Below the pieces are notes generated by a model, which searched no databases, had not been told where the DNA came from, and worked only from the letters and a program-made list of their open reading frames with translations. From an uncultured Oscillibacter sp. (lineage in GTDB: Bacteria > Bacillota_A > Clostridia > Oscillospirales > Oscillospiraceae): DNA of 19,861 nucleotides. The DNA lies in NCBI GenBank assembly GCA_948902155.1, contig CAQVQZ010000016.1, positions 1 to 19,861 on the forward strand, written 5' to 3'. The translations under genes and the position numbers were made by a program. The number at the start of each line of letters is the position of its first letter. The stretch's first letter is position 1. Shown here piece after piece: positions 5,358-15,454 of the stretch.

Positions 5358-5810
5358 ATGGGGATTTCAGATTTGATCGCCAGCTTTTTGCAGGACTGCC
5401 TGGATGAAAGCGGCGACGGCGTGCTGGAAATCCAGCGCGGCGAGTTGGCCCAGCGGTTCAACTGCGTGCCCAGTCAGATCAATTACGTGATGTCCACCCG
5501 GTTCTCGCCGGAGCGGGGTTATATCGTGGAGAGCCGCCGGGGCGGAAACGGGTACATCCGCATCACCCGCGTCCAGGTGGACCGGGAGACCCTGCTGATG
5601 CATGTCATCAACTCCCTGGGCGGGGAGGTGGACCTTCCCTCCGCCAGGGCCATCCTCAGCAACCTGGCCCAGGCCGGGGCGCTGGAGGAGGACCTGGCCC
5701 GGACCCTGCTGGCCGCCGTAGGCGACAAGTCCCTGAACGCCGTGCCCCGGGAACTCCGGGACCAGGTGCGGGCGGATATCTTGAAAAATGTCCTGATTTT
5801 GCAGGTTTAG
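5358..5810 (+). CDS. ctsR: CtsR, transcriptional repressor of class III heat-shock genes
   Basis: The 150-residue product is a dimeric DNA-binding repressor of clp genes. The N-terminal winged helix holds ELAQRFNCVPSQINYVMSTR (residues 29-48), the recognition region, and the wing RGYIVESRRGGNGYIRI (53-69). The C-terminal helical domain (about 75-150) mediates dimerisation. The wing loop that in Bacillus is RGGGG, described as the heat-sensing element, reads RGGNG here (Asn64). The ATG at 5358 is preceded by AAAAGAGG seven bases upstream. Two CtsR boxes bracket its promoter, so it represses itself. The usual next genes, mcsA and clpC, follow only after 424 bp of repeats and a foldback element; mcsB is missing. 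Confidence 0.93.
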   Translation: MGISDLIASFLQDCLDESGDGVLEIQRGELAQRFNCVPSQINYVMSTRFSPERGYIVESRRGGNGYIRITRVQVDRETLLMHVINSLGGEVDLPSARAILSNLAQAGALEEDLARTLLAAVGDKSLNAVPRELRDQVRADILKNVLILQV

Positions 5811-6013
5811 GCGGAAAACATCCCGGTTATGGACCGTCTGCCGATGGTACTCCGCCGTAGGGGCGGCTGCTGGCCGCCTGTGCCCCGGAAGCGCTCAGGT
5901 TCTTGAGGAACCGGGCGGTTGATGCTCGCCCCTGCATTCGCAGTCCTATCGTTGGAACGTGCGAAGGCGGACCGCCAAACGGATGCGGGTTGAAACCGGG
6001 GCTTCGCCATATA
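5811..6013. repeat. Intergenic palindromic repeats between ctsR and the foldback element
   Basis: No gene is seen. The stretch contains GGGGCGGC-TGCTG-GCCGCC-TGT-GCCCC (about 5863-5885), a GGGCGG/CTCGCCC pair (5913-5933), and a CGCCCCTGCAT segment also present at about 4537-4547. These look like dispersed repeat modules and could form hairpins that reduce read-through from ctsR. Confidence 0.45.
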
Positions 6014-6179
6014 CTAGGGCCTGTTCACATAAACCAAATACGCGGATTTCCGAGCAAATTTTGCCGAATGCAAGGCAAAAATTTGCAGGCGTACTGTCGT
6101 ACGTCAAAAATTTTTAACGCGGCAGTCGGCAAAATTTGCCGGAAAGACGTGTGTTTGGGCTTATGTGAACAGGCCCTAG
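6014..6179. mobile_element. 166-bp foldback (snapback) MITE between ctsR and mcsA
   Basis: The ends are perfect 19-bp inverted repeats, CTAGGGCCTGTTCACATAA. Pairing continues imperfectly inward (TTTCCGxGCAAATTTTGCCGA on both arms) for about 80 bp to a central GTAC-TGTC-GTAC hairpin, so nearly the whole element folds back on itself. Both ends carry CTAG, which fits a TA or CTAG target duplication as in some IS5-group or IS630-type elements (inference). No ORF is present. Confidence 0.8.
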
Positions 6180-6234
6180 AATGGCGCTGAATTTGCTCAC
6201 CAAAAACACTTGGGATATATTGGAGGTATTGATT

Positions 6235-6702
6235 ATGAAATGCGATAATTGTGGTAAGAATGAGGTTACCTTTGTTTACCAGAGCAACGTCAACGGCAAC
6301 GTCACCGAACGCCATCTCTGCGCCGACTGCGCCGCCAAGCTGGGCTATTCCCAGAAGCTGGCCGCCCAGAGCCAGCGCATGATGCGGGGCTTCTTCGGCA
6401 ACAGCCTCTTCGACGACTTCTTCTCCCCCTTCCCCTCCCTTCTCGGCCGGGGAATGCGGATGCTGGACGACCCCTTTGACGACTTCTTCTCCGACATGCC
6501 CGCCCTGGGCGCTCCGGCGGAGCAGGAGGCTTCCAAGCCCCAGGATACCCTCCTGGAGCAGGGGGAACAGAACCAGCTTTCCAAGACCCGCCAGCTCAAC
6601 GCCCTGCGGATGGAAATGCAGCGGGCCGTCGGCGAGGAGAACTTCGAGCGGGCCGCAGAGCTGCGGGACCAGATCCGCAGCCTGGAACAGAATCCCTCCT
6701 AA
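6235..6702 (+). CDS. mcsA: McsA-like protein, zinc-binding with UVR motif
   Basis: The 155-residue product has an N-terminal zinc site with Cys3, Cys6, Cys29 and Cys32 (MKCDNCGKNE; HLCADCAAKLG), and a C-terminal UVR coiled coil (LNALRMEMQRAVGEENFERA onward, 121-153). Bacillus McsA has a second CxxC...CxxC finger between these parts; here that region is a low-complexity linker with two FDDFFS segments (59-64 and 81-86) and an acidic stretch. McsA normally activates the arginine kinase McsB and adapts ClpC; McsB is not encoded here, so a direct ClpC-adaptor role is inferred. The ATG at 6235 was chosen over the upstream 6181 because GGAGGT lies seven bases before it and the zinc motif begins at residue 3. 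It sits 109 bp before clpC. Confidence 0.85.
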   Translation: MKCDNCGKNEVTFVYQSNVNGNVTERHLCADCAAKLGYSQKLAAQSQRMMRGFFGNSLFDDFFSPFPSLLGRGMRMLDDPFDDFFSDMPALGAPAEQEASKPQDTLLEQGEQNQLSKTRQLNALRMEMQRAVGEENFERAAELRDQIRSLEQNPS

Positions 6703-6811
6703 AACGGGCGGGAGAGTTTTGCAAAATCCCTGGCTTTAAAGTCACTATTTCGAGTGAAACGGAAGATTTCCGGAGGTTTCCGGAACCCTTTTGAAAGGAA
6801 GTGTCATACAC

Positions 6812-9286
<2,475 letters not shown>

Positions 9287-9297
9287 ACGTAATCGAA

Positions 9298-9323
9298 GGC
9301 CCCGCCGGGAGGCGGGGCCTTTG
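9298..9323 (+). terminator. clpC terminator
   Basis: GGCCCCGCC, loop GGGA, GGCGGGGCC, then TTTG, beginning 12 bases after the clpC stop. The stem is very stable but the T run is short. Confidence 0.7.
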
Positions 9324-9387
9324 TCAGTTCTTCAGTGAGACATTCTGTTTCGCTAACAGGGGAACAGCGTGCGTCGGTAATCGCGGC

Positions 9388-9744
9388 CTACAGTTTTTCT
9401 GCCTCAGGCATCTCCTGAATATACGCTCCCAGCGTCTCCCGGTTCTTCTCGCCTCCGGAGGCGCTTTGCGCCAGCGTTCCGGCGGAGACGGTCTGGACCG
9501 GTTCGCTGACGCCGCCGAATTGGGCTTTCCGCAGGAGCTGGTAGCCCGCGACGCTCCACAAAACCAGGTCGGCAATGCCCACCAGAATCAGCAGCACCGT
9601 CAGGAAAATCAGAAGGGCGTTGCTCTCCCGGCGCTTTTCGGGAGCCGCCGGGGCGGGCGGAACCGCCTGGACGGGAGGCGTTTGGTCAGGAGGAGCCGCT
9701 TGTTCGGGAGCCGTCTGTACGGGATTGGTCGTTTCCTCAGCCAT
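9388..9744 (-). CDS. Small proline-rich single-pass membrane protein
   Basis: I do not recognise this 118-residue protein. Residues 1-40 are rich in Pro, Ala, Gln and Thr (for example PPVQAVPPAPAAPEKRR), residues 43-68 form one hydrophobic segment (NALLIFLTVLLILVGIADLV), and the remainder is polar and ends EMPEAEKL. The N-terminus lacks a signal peptide, and the positive KRR cluster just before the membrane segment suggests an N-in, C-out topology. The ATG is preceded by AAGGGGAG, and a well-formed promoter lies 43-71 bp upstream, so it is a single-gene transcript, convergent with clpC. A functional link to clpC is not implied. Confidence 0.75.
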   Translation of the reverse strand: MAEETTNPVQTAPEQAAPPDQTPPVQAVPPAPAAPEKRRESNALLIFLTVLLILVGIADLVLWSVAGYQLLRKAQFGGVSEPVQTVSAGTLAQSASGGEKNRETLGAYIQEMPEAEKL

Positions 9745-9786
9745 AAAAGGTGTTCTCCCCTTTTCTTGAAGTTCATTGTAAAAATG

Positions 9787-9815
9787 ATATTACCACAAAC
9801 CGACAAATCTTTCAA
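9787..9815 (-). promoter_or_regulatory. Promoter of the small membrane-protein gene
   Basis: On the minus strand TTGAAA (9815-9810), a 17-bp spacer and TAATAT (9792-9787). Confidence 0.7.
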
Positions 9816-9825
9816 GGGGAATCCC

Positions 9826-10165
9826 AAAAACGGGCGGCTGTCAACCAATGGCATTCCGTTAAGCAGGAAAGAAAAAGGCCCCTTTTGAAAGGGGCTCCGC
9901 CCGAAGGGCGGTGGGGATTGTCCGCAGGGACTCTCTTCTATTGCAAGACAGGAAATAAAAGGAAATCCCTGCGACAATCCTCCGTCACACCGTCGGAAGA
10001 AATTCTGCTCTGTTCCGTCGCCGCCCTTCGGGCGGCGACTCCACCCGCTCCATTCCTTCCTCCTCTCCCCACAAAATCTTCGATTTTGCGGGGGCCCAAA
10101 GGCGTGCCGCCTCCCTTCTCAAAGGAGGTAAAGCAAGCTTTCCTTCTATGGCCTGGGGTCACGCA
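9826..10165. repeat. Large intergenic repeat block (fullest dispersed-repeat copy)
   Basis: No gene is seen. Bases 9842-9931 hold ATTCCGTTAAGCAGGAAAG, AAAAAGGCCCC-TTTTG-AAAGGGGC, CCGCCCGAAGGGCGG and GGTGGGGATTGTCCGCAGGG; copies occur at 308-355 and, inverted, at 1043-1104. The segment GATTGTCCGCAGGGA recurs inverted 40 bp later as TCCCTGCGACAATC. The distal half carries a GTCGCCGCCC/GGGCGGCGAC hairpin, a CAAAATC/GATTTTG hairpin and a CCTCCCTT-type element. AACGGGCGGCTGTCA at 9829 repeats part of the terminator at 10166-10194. Confidence 0.65.
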
Positions 10166-10194
10166 AAAACGGGCGGCTGTCAGCCGCCCGTTTT
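10166..10194 (-). terminator. Terminator of the amidohydrolase gene at 10198
   Basis: AAAACGGGCGGCTG (10166-10179) is followed by a single T and then its reverse complement CAGCCGCCCGTTTT (10181-10194). On the minus strand it lies three bases beyond the stop codon and ends in a T run; it could work in both directions. Confidence 0.85.
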
Positions 10195-10197
10195 CTC

Positions 10198-11373
10198 TCA
10201 GTTGTTTGCCGCCTCCAGGTAATCGACGGCGAATTGCGCGTACATGGCGGCGCCCCGCTTCAGCACTTCCTCGTTGACCGTGTAGCAGTCGTTGTGGTTG
10301 CCGGCGGTGTAGCCCAGGGCTTCGTTCCGGCTTCCCAGGAAGCCGAAGACGGCGGGGACCTTGTCGGCAAACAGGGCAAAGTCCTCGCTGCCCATGGCCA
10401 TGGGCAGCTCCTTGGTGGCCTCGGGGCCGTAGAGTTTCTCGGCGGCCTTCTGGGCCACTTCGTTCAGCAGATCGTCGTCGTTGATGAGGGGACTCAGATA
10501 GTAGTTGTATTCCAGGCTCGCCTTGACGCCCAGGGCGGCGGCAGTGTTCTCGACGATGCGGCGCAGATGGCCCTCAACGGTCATACGGAAGGCGGCGTCG
10601 AAGGTCCGGACAGTACCGTACATCACCGCATGGTTGGCGATGATGTTGAACCGCTGGCCCGCGTGCATCTTGCCCACCGTGACGACCAGGGGGTTCAGCG
10701 GGCTGTTGTTCCGGGAGACAAAGGTCTGGAGGTTCAGCAGGATGGACGCCGCGCCGATCAGCGCGTCCGCCCCCAGCTCCGGCTGGGTGCCGTGGGCCGA
10801 GAGGCCCTCCACGGTGATGGTGAAGTTGTCGCAGCTGGCCATCCGGCGGCCGGGCTCCACGTTCAGATAGGGTTCCTCCAGCTTGCCCCAGATATGCTGG
10901 CCGAAGATGGCGTCCACGCCGTCCATCAGCCCATGCTCCACGTAGTAGTCCGCCCCGTGGCAGGTCTCCTCGCCGGACTGGAAAATCAGCTTGACCTTAC
11001 CATGGACTTCGTCCTTGTGCTCCATCAGCAGCTTGGCCGCGCCCAGCAGCATGGCGATGTGGCAGTCGTGGCCGCAGGCGTGCATCACGCCCGCGTTCTC
11101 GCTGGCGAAAGCCAGCCCGGTCTTTTCCTCCACGGGCAGTGCGTCAATGTCGGCCCGGAGGGCCACAGTCTTGCCCTCGCCGCCGTCCAGCATGGCCCAG
11201 CAGCCGTTGTAGTCCGGATAGCGGTGGACGGTATAGCCCATCCCCTCCAGCTCCGCCTGGATTCTGTCGGTAGTCGCCTTCTCCTCCAGGGACAGCTCCG
11301 GGTGCTGGTGGAACCAGCGGCGCTGTTCGATGATATAGCTCTCGGCGGCCTCGGCGGCCTGTCTGAAATTCAT
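10198..11373 (-). CDS. M20-family amidohydrolase (IAA-amino-acid hydrolase/aminoacylase type)
   Basis: The 391-residue product has the M20D metal site HACGHDCH (Cys100, His102), the FQSGEE pair (Glu135 catalytic, Glu136 ligand) and His160 in GQHIWG, with the last His expected in GNHNDCYTV near the C-terminus. The lid domain lies roughly between residues 180 and 290. The family cleaves amide bonds of N-acyl amino acids, hippurate-like compounds or small peptides in the cytoplasm; the substrate here is unknown. The start MNFRQAAEAAESY at 11373 has AAAGGGG upstream and aligns with the neighbouring paralogues, unlike the longer frame from 11454. It lies beyond the terminator of the next paralogue, so it may have its own promoter, which I could not find. 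Confidence 0.9.
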   Translation of the reverse strand: MNFRQAAEAAESYIIEQRRWFHQHPELSLEEKATTDRIQAELEGMGYTVHRYPDYNGCWAMLDGGEGKTVALRADIDALPVEEKTGLAFASENAGVMHACGHDCHIAMLLGAAKLLMEHKDEVHGKVKLIFQSGEETCHGADYYVEHGLMDGVDAIFGQHIWGKLEEPYLNVEPGRRMASCDNFTITVEGLSAHGTQPELGADALIGAASILLNLQTFVSRNNSPLNPLVVTVGKMHAGQRFNIIANHAVMYGTVRTFDAAFRMTVEGHLRRIVENTAAALGVKASLEYNYYLSPLINDDDLLNEVAQKAAEKLYGPEATKELPMAMGSEDFALFADKVPAVFGFLGSRNEALGYTAGNHNDCYTVNEEVLKRGAAMYAQFAVDYLEAANN

Positions 11374-11468
11374 AGCGTACCCCTTTCCGCTCATATGAGC
11401 AACGGTTGGTGGATCGTGTTCTGGTTCAGCATTTCCCGCCGTCCCCGGAATCATGCCCGGGCGGCGGG

Positions 11469-11503
11469 GAAAAACAGGCGGGGCGACGACGCGTCCCGCC
11501 TGT
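11469..11503 (-). terminator. Terminator of the amidohydrolase gene at 11511
   Basis: On the minus strand ACAGGCGGG (11503-11495) pairs with CCCGCCTGT (11482-11474) and is followed by TTTTT, seven bases beyond the stop codon. A second GC-rich inverted repeat (CCCGCCG with GGCGGGG, about 11435-11469) follows. Confidence 0.8.
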
Positions 11504-11510
11504 CGGTTTG

Positions 11511-12677
11511 TTACTGGGCGTTGAAGTCCATGGCGGCCTGCACGTAGAGCTTCGCGCCGTTGATGAGGGCGGACTCATCCACGCAGAAGTGGCCGGAGTG
11601 GTTCACCCACACCGCGCCGCACGCCTCGTTGCGGATGCCCAGGAACGCCACGGCTCCGGGGACCTTCTCCATGAAATAGGCGAAGTCCTCGCCGCCGTTG
11701 GTCTTGTCGTAGCTGGCCAGGGCGTCGGGGCCGATGGCCTTCTTCGCCGCGCCCGCCACGATATCGGAGATCGCGGGGTCGTTGCACACCGGGGGCACGA
11801 TATAGCGCCACTCCAGCTTGGTATCCACCCGGTAGGCTTCGCCCACGGACTTCACGATGCGGCGGAGGCTGTCCTCCAGCTGCCGGCGCACGCCGGGGTC
11901 GAAGCAGCGGGCCGTGCCCTCCATGTGGGCGTACTCGGGGACCACGTTCCAGCGGGTGCCCACGTTGACCACGCCCACAGTCATGACGGCGGGCTGGTTG
12001 GGGTCCACTTCCCGGCTGACGATGGTCTGAATGGCCTCTACCATGGCGGCGGACACGGTGGCCGCGTCGACGCCCTGGTGAGGGGCCGCGCCGTGGCTGC
12101 CCTTGCCCTGGATGTCGATGAAGAACCAGTCGGCGGCGGCCATCTTGGGACCGGCCTCGATGCAGACCTTGCCCGCGTCCACGTCGGCCCAGACGTGCTG
12201 GGCGAAGCAGGCGTCCACGCCCTCCAGAGCGCCATCGGCGATCATGGATTTCGCGCCGGTGGCTACTTCCTCGGCGGGCTGGAAGGCCAGGCGGACCGTG
12301 CCGCACAGGTCGTCCTTCAGCTCGTTGAGGAGCTTGGCGGCGGTCAGCAGCATGGACATGTGGCAGTCGTGGCCGCAGGCATGCATCACGCCGGGGACCT
12401 CGCTGGCGTACTCCAGGCCCGTCTCCTCCTGGACCGTCAGGCCGTCCATGTCGCCCCGGAGGAGGATGGTCTTGCCGGGCTTCGCGCCGTGAATGGTCGC
12501 CAGGGTGCCCGTCTCCAGGCCGCAGGGACGCCACTCCACGCCCATCTTGTCCAGCTCCGCGCGGATGCGCTTGCAGGACTCAAATTCCTTCTCGCTGACC
12601 TCCGGATGCTGGTGGAACCAGCGGCGCTGTTCGATGAGATAGTCCTTCGCGGCTTCAGCGGCTTGATTCAGATTCAT
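11511..12677 (-). CDS. M20-family amidohydrolase, tandem paralogue A
   Basis: The 388-residue product has HACGHDCH (Cys101, His103), FQPAEE (Glu136 and Glu137), His161 in AQHVWAD and a C-terminal WVNHSGHFC. It is the same length as, and closely similar to, the upstream neighbour at 12701-13867 (both contain LATIHGAKPGKTILLR and DPNQPAV), so the two arose by tandem duplication. LLRGDMDGL replaces the more usual LLRADMDAL. The ATG at 12677 has AAGGTG six bases upstream; the GTG at 12686 falls inside that SD and is rejected. The gap to its upstream neighbour is 23 bp, so the two are co-transcribed. Metal-dependent cytoplasmic amide hydrolase; substrate unknown. Confidence 0.92.
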   Translation of the reverse strand: MNLNQAAEAAKDYLIEQRRWFHQHPEVSEKEFESCKRIRAELDKMGVEWRPCGLETGTLATIHGAKPGKTILLRGDMDGLTVQEETGLEYASEVPGVMHACGHDCHMSMLLTAAKLLNELKDDLCGTVRLAFQPAEEVATGAKSMIADGALEGVDACFAQHVWADVDAGKVCIEAGPKMAAADWFFIDIQGKGSHGAAPHQGVDAATVSAAMVEAIQTIVSREVDPNQPAVMTVGVVNVGTRWNVVPEYAHMEGTARCFDPGVRRQLEDSLRRIVKSVGEAYRVDTKLEWRYIVPPVCNDPAISDIVAGAAKKAIGPDALASYDKTNGGEDFAYFMEKVPGAVAFLGIRNEACGAVWVNHSGHFCVDESALINGAKLYVQAAMDFNAQ

Positions 12678-12700
12678 AAATAACACCTTTTTTCCTTAAA

Positions 12701-13867
12701 TTACTGTGCGTTGTGGTCCATAGCCACCTGAACGTAGAGCTTCACGCCGTCGATCAGGGCGGATTCGTCCACGCAGAACTTCGAGTTATGCTGAGGCCAA
12801 ACCGCGCCGCAGGCTTCGCTGCCCACGCCCAGGAACGCCATCGCGCCGGGGACCTTTTCGATGAAATCCGCCGTGTCCTCCGCGCCGTTGGTCTTGTCGT
12901 AGTGATACAGCGAGTCGGGGCCCATGACCTTTTTCGCGGCCTCCGCCGCCAGGGCCGTCATGCCCTCGTGGTTGACGACCGCGGGAACGATGGGAATCCA
13001 TTCCAGCTCCGCCTCGGCCCGGTAGGTCTCGCCCACGGACTTCACCACACGTCTCAGCGCGTCCTCCAGCTGCTGCCGCACGCCCGGGTCGAAGCCGCGG
13101 GTGGTGCCCTGAAGGAAGCCCTTCTCCGGCACCACGTTCCAGCTGGTGCCCGCGCTGATCTGACCGACGGTCACCACGGCGGGCTGGTTGGGGTCCACTT
13201 CCCGGCTCACGAGAGTCTGGATGGCGTTCACCATCTGGCTGCACACCACCACAGGGTCCACGCCCTGGTGGGGCTGCGCGCCGTGGCAGCTTTTGCCGGT
13301 GACATGGATCTTGAACATGTCGGCAAACGCCATGCGGGGGCCCGGCTCGGCGGAAACCTTGCCGGAGGGCACGTCCGCCCAGACATGGATGGCGAAGTAG
13401 CCGTCCACACCCTCCACGGCGCCCTCGGCGATCATGGCCTTGGCTCCGCCGCCGATCTCCTCGGAGGGCTGGAAGGCCAGCTTTACCGTGCCGCAAAGCT
13501 CCTCCTTCATGTCGTTCAGCACATGGGCGGCGGTCAGCAGCATGGACATGTGGCAGTCGTGGCCGCAGGCGTGCATCAGGCCCTCGTTCTGGCTGGCATA
13601 CTCCAGGCCCGTCTCCTCCCGGACCCTCAGAGCGTCCATGTCCGCCCGGAGCAGGATGGTCTTGCCGGGTTTCGCGCCATGGATGGTGGCCAGGGTGCCC
13701 GTCTCCATGCCGCAGGGACGCCACTCCACGCCGATCTTGTCCAACTCGGCACGGATGTGCTTGCAGCTCTCAAACTCTTCCCGGCTGTACTCCGGGTGCG
13801 CGTGGAACCAGCGGCGCTGTTCAATCAGATAGGGTTCGTACTTGGCCGCAGTTTCTTTCAATTCCAT
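12701..13867 (-). CDS. M20-family amidohydrolase, tandem paralogue B
   Basis: The 388-residue product has HACGHDCH (Cys101, His103), FQPSEE (Glu136 and Glu137), His161 in AIHVWAD, and WPQHNSKFC near the C-terminus, so all expected metal ligands of the M20D family are present. It shares most of its sequence with paralogue A. The ATG at 13867 begins MELKETAAKYEPYLIEQRRW; AAAGGAG lies 11 bases upstream, a slightly long spacing. It is preceded by a 259-bp gap holding hairpins and an AT-rich palindrome, so it may have separate control from the transporter gene before it. Substrate unknown; likely acts with the neighbouring transporter. Confidence 0.92.
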   Translation of the reverse strand: MELKETAAKYEPYLIEQRRWFHAHPEYSREEFESCKHIRAELDKIGVEWRPCGMETGTLATIHGAKPGKTILLRADMDALRVREETGLEYASQNEGLMHACGHDCHMSMLLTAAHVLNDMKEELCGTVKLAFQPSEEIGGGAKAMIAEGAVEGVDGYFAIHVWADVPSGKVSAEPGPRMAFADMFKIHVTGKSCHGAQPHQGVDPVVVCSQMVNAIQTLVSREVDPNQPAVVTVGQISAGTSWNVVPEKGFLQGTTRGFDPGVRQQLEDALRRVVKSVGETYRAEAELEWIPIVPAVVNHEGMTALAAEAAKKVMGPDSLYHYDKTNGAEDTADFIEKVPGAMAFLGVGSEACGAVWPQHNSKFCVDESALIDGVKLYVQVAMDHNAQ

Positions 13868-14126
13868 GGGTGTTCTTGCTCCTTTCCTTTTTTAGAAAGC
13901 TCCCCAGAGCCCGGCAGGCGGACTCTGGGGGCAGCAATCATAACCGGGTTTTGCTATGCAGCGCGCGATTTTCCGGGATGTGCGACGGATTTCCTTTCAG
14001 GGCTTCCGCCTCCTGGAGTCTCCCAAATACATATCCGATATGTATCAAACCTGCGGCAAAAAGCCCCCAGGACTCTCCCGCCTTCCCGGAAAGGAGAGAC
14101 TGCAACAGCAGGGTTTTTCTGGAATC
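13868..14126 (-). other. Leader/intergenic region between transporter and amidohydrolase genes
   Basis: No gene is seen. Read on the minus strand it holds, in order, a CTCTCC/GGAGAG hairpin (14098-14073) with a TTTTT run ten bases further on (a weak terminator candidate for the transporter gene), the palindrome described separately, and a CCCCAGAG/CTCTGGGG stem (13930-13902) just before the SD of the amidohydrolase gene. The last hairpin could act as a terminator or mask the start of that mRNA. Confidence 0.4.
14027..14045. promoter_or_regulatory. 19-bp AT-rich palindrome, candidate operator
   Basis: ATACATATC, one central base, then GATATGTAT form a perfect inverted repeat in otherwise GC-rich DNA. 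The symmetry fits a binding site for a dimeric regulator. No regulator gene is nearby and no convincing promoter overlaps it. Confidence 0.4.
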
Positions 14127-15344
14127 TTACAGCATCCCGGCAAAGACGCCGGCGATGATGACGGAGGTGATGGTCACGGTGGTGAAGCCGCCGACGATCA
14201 TCGGGGGGAACATCTGGCTCATGAGGAATTCCTTCTCCTCGGAGTTCTCCGCCAGAGCGGTGCAGACGGACTCGGTGATGATGGCGTTGGGCGGGAAGCC
14301 GTACAGCGCCGTCAGAGCCGTGGCGTAGGCCAGCAGGAAGGGCATCTTCAGAATCTTGGCGACGATGAAGCACAGCACGCCCATGCCGAACACGCCGATG
14401 ACGATCAGGATGATCATGGGGAGAATGACGCCCGCCAGCATCGCGGGAGTGGCGGTCTTCAGGCCGTCGAACACGTACATCATCAGGGCGAACATGACGA
14501 TGCCGTAGGAGTGGGCCTTATTCAGGGAATCCTCCTCCAGGAAGCCGATGGTGGTGGCGATGACGGAGAAGATCAGGGCCCAGACCGCGCCGCTGATTTT
14601 CATGTTGATCACGGGAAACGTAACGGTTCCGGCCAAAGTAGCCAGCCAGCCCACGATGCCCAGGCGCAGGAAGATCACCGCGTTGGAGTTCCACTTCGCG
14701 CCCAGGGGGGGGATCAGCTTGGCCTTGGGGGCGGAGGCGGTCTCCAGCTTGCCGTTGACGGCGTCCACCTTGTTGGAGGCGGCAACCGTCTTCAGGTCGC
14801 CGGAGCGGAAGCCCTGGAGCATCTTCTTGCCCTCCAGCTGGAGGCAGACGGCGGTGAGGGGATAACCGGCGAAGCCCTGGACGCAGTACATGGCGATGGC
14901 GAACAGGGCGGCGTCCGCCAGTCCCTTGGCATTCGCGGCCTCCTGCATGGTGACAGCGGCGATGATGCCGCCGGTCAGCGGGGGCAGGCCGGAAATGACA
15001 TAGGCTTTATCCATGAGCAGGGGGCAGATGGTCAGGCACAGCGCGCACATGCCCGCCAGGCCCGCCAGGCAGACCACAACGGTCTTCCACTGGTCAATCA
15101 GCTGCTTGATGCTGATAACCGTGCCCATGTGGGTCAGGCAGAGGTAAATGCCGATGGTGCTGCCGAAGGGAATCAGGTTGGACTCGGAAATCATCTCCAC
15201 GGGGAACACGGTCCAATAGCCGATCAGCATGACGATGGCCGTGACGAAAACCGAGGGAACCCATGCCTTGGTCAGGGTGGACACGACTTCGCCGATGATA
15301 TAGGCGGCGGCGCATGCCACGAATGCAAGCATAAAGTTATACAT
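14127..15344 (-). CDS. Multi-pass membrane transporter, possibly GltS-like symporter
   Basis: The 405-residue product is strongly hydrophobic, with about ten membrane segments in two halves. The first half covers roughly residues 2-160 and the second 220-405; a polar, Lys-rich loop (about 165-215) separates them. The first half has SGLPPLTGGIIAAV and the second YGFPPNAIITES, which may be matching re-entrant or substrate-binding loops. The architecture recalls sodium/glutamate symporters (GltS) and related secondary carriers; I cannot name the family with confidence. There is no ATPase or binding protein nearby, so ion-coupled transport is likely. The ATG at 15344 has AGGAGG six bases upstream. 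Its place between M20 hydrolase genes suggests that it carries their substrate or product. Confidence 0.65.
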   Translation of the reverse strand: MYNFMLAFVACAAAYIIGEVVSTLTKAWVPSVFVTAIVMLIGYWTVFPVEMISESNLIPFGSTIGIYLCLTHMGTVISIKQLIDQWKTVVVCLAGLAGMCALCLTICPLLMDKAYVISGLPPLTGGIIAAVTMQEAANAKGLADAALFAIAMYCVQGFAGYPLTAVCLQLEGKKMLQGFRSGDLKTVAASNKVDAVNGKLETASAPKAKLIPPLGAKWNSNAVIFLRLGIVGWLATLAGTVTFPVINMKISGAVWALIFSVIATTIGFLEEDSLNKAHSYGIVMFALMMYVFDGLKTATPAMLAGVILPMIILIVIGVFGMGVLCFIVAKILKMPFLLAYATALTALYGFPPNAIITESVCTALAENSEEKEFLMSQMFPPMIVGGFTTVTITSVIIAGVFAGML

Positions 15345-15454
15345 TTTCTTCCTCCTCTAAAATGTTTTATTCACAACCCGGAGGGGGTAAACGCCGGAAA
15401 AGCTCTGCCGCATAGGACTTTCCGGCCCCGCCGCCTCCGCGTGGGAATACGGGG

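Noticed and set aside
6193..6221. TTGCTC-17 bp-TATATT as a promoter for mcsA
   Set aside because: Transcription would start at about 6228, after the GGAGGT at 6222-6227 that is the obvious SD, so the two readings conflict. The SD is the stronger signal.
6703..6811. A CtsR box directly upstream of clpC
   Set aside because: I found no tandem GTCAAA heptad; only a direct TTTCCGGA repeat is present, with no known meaning.
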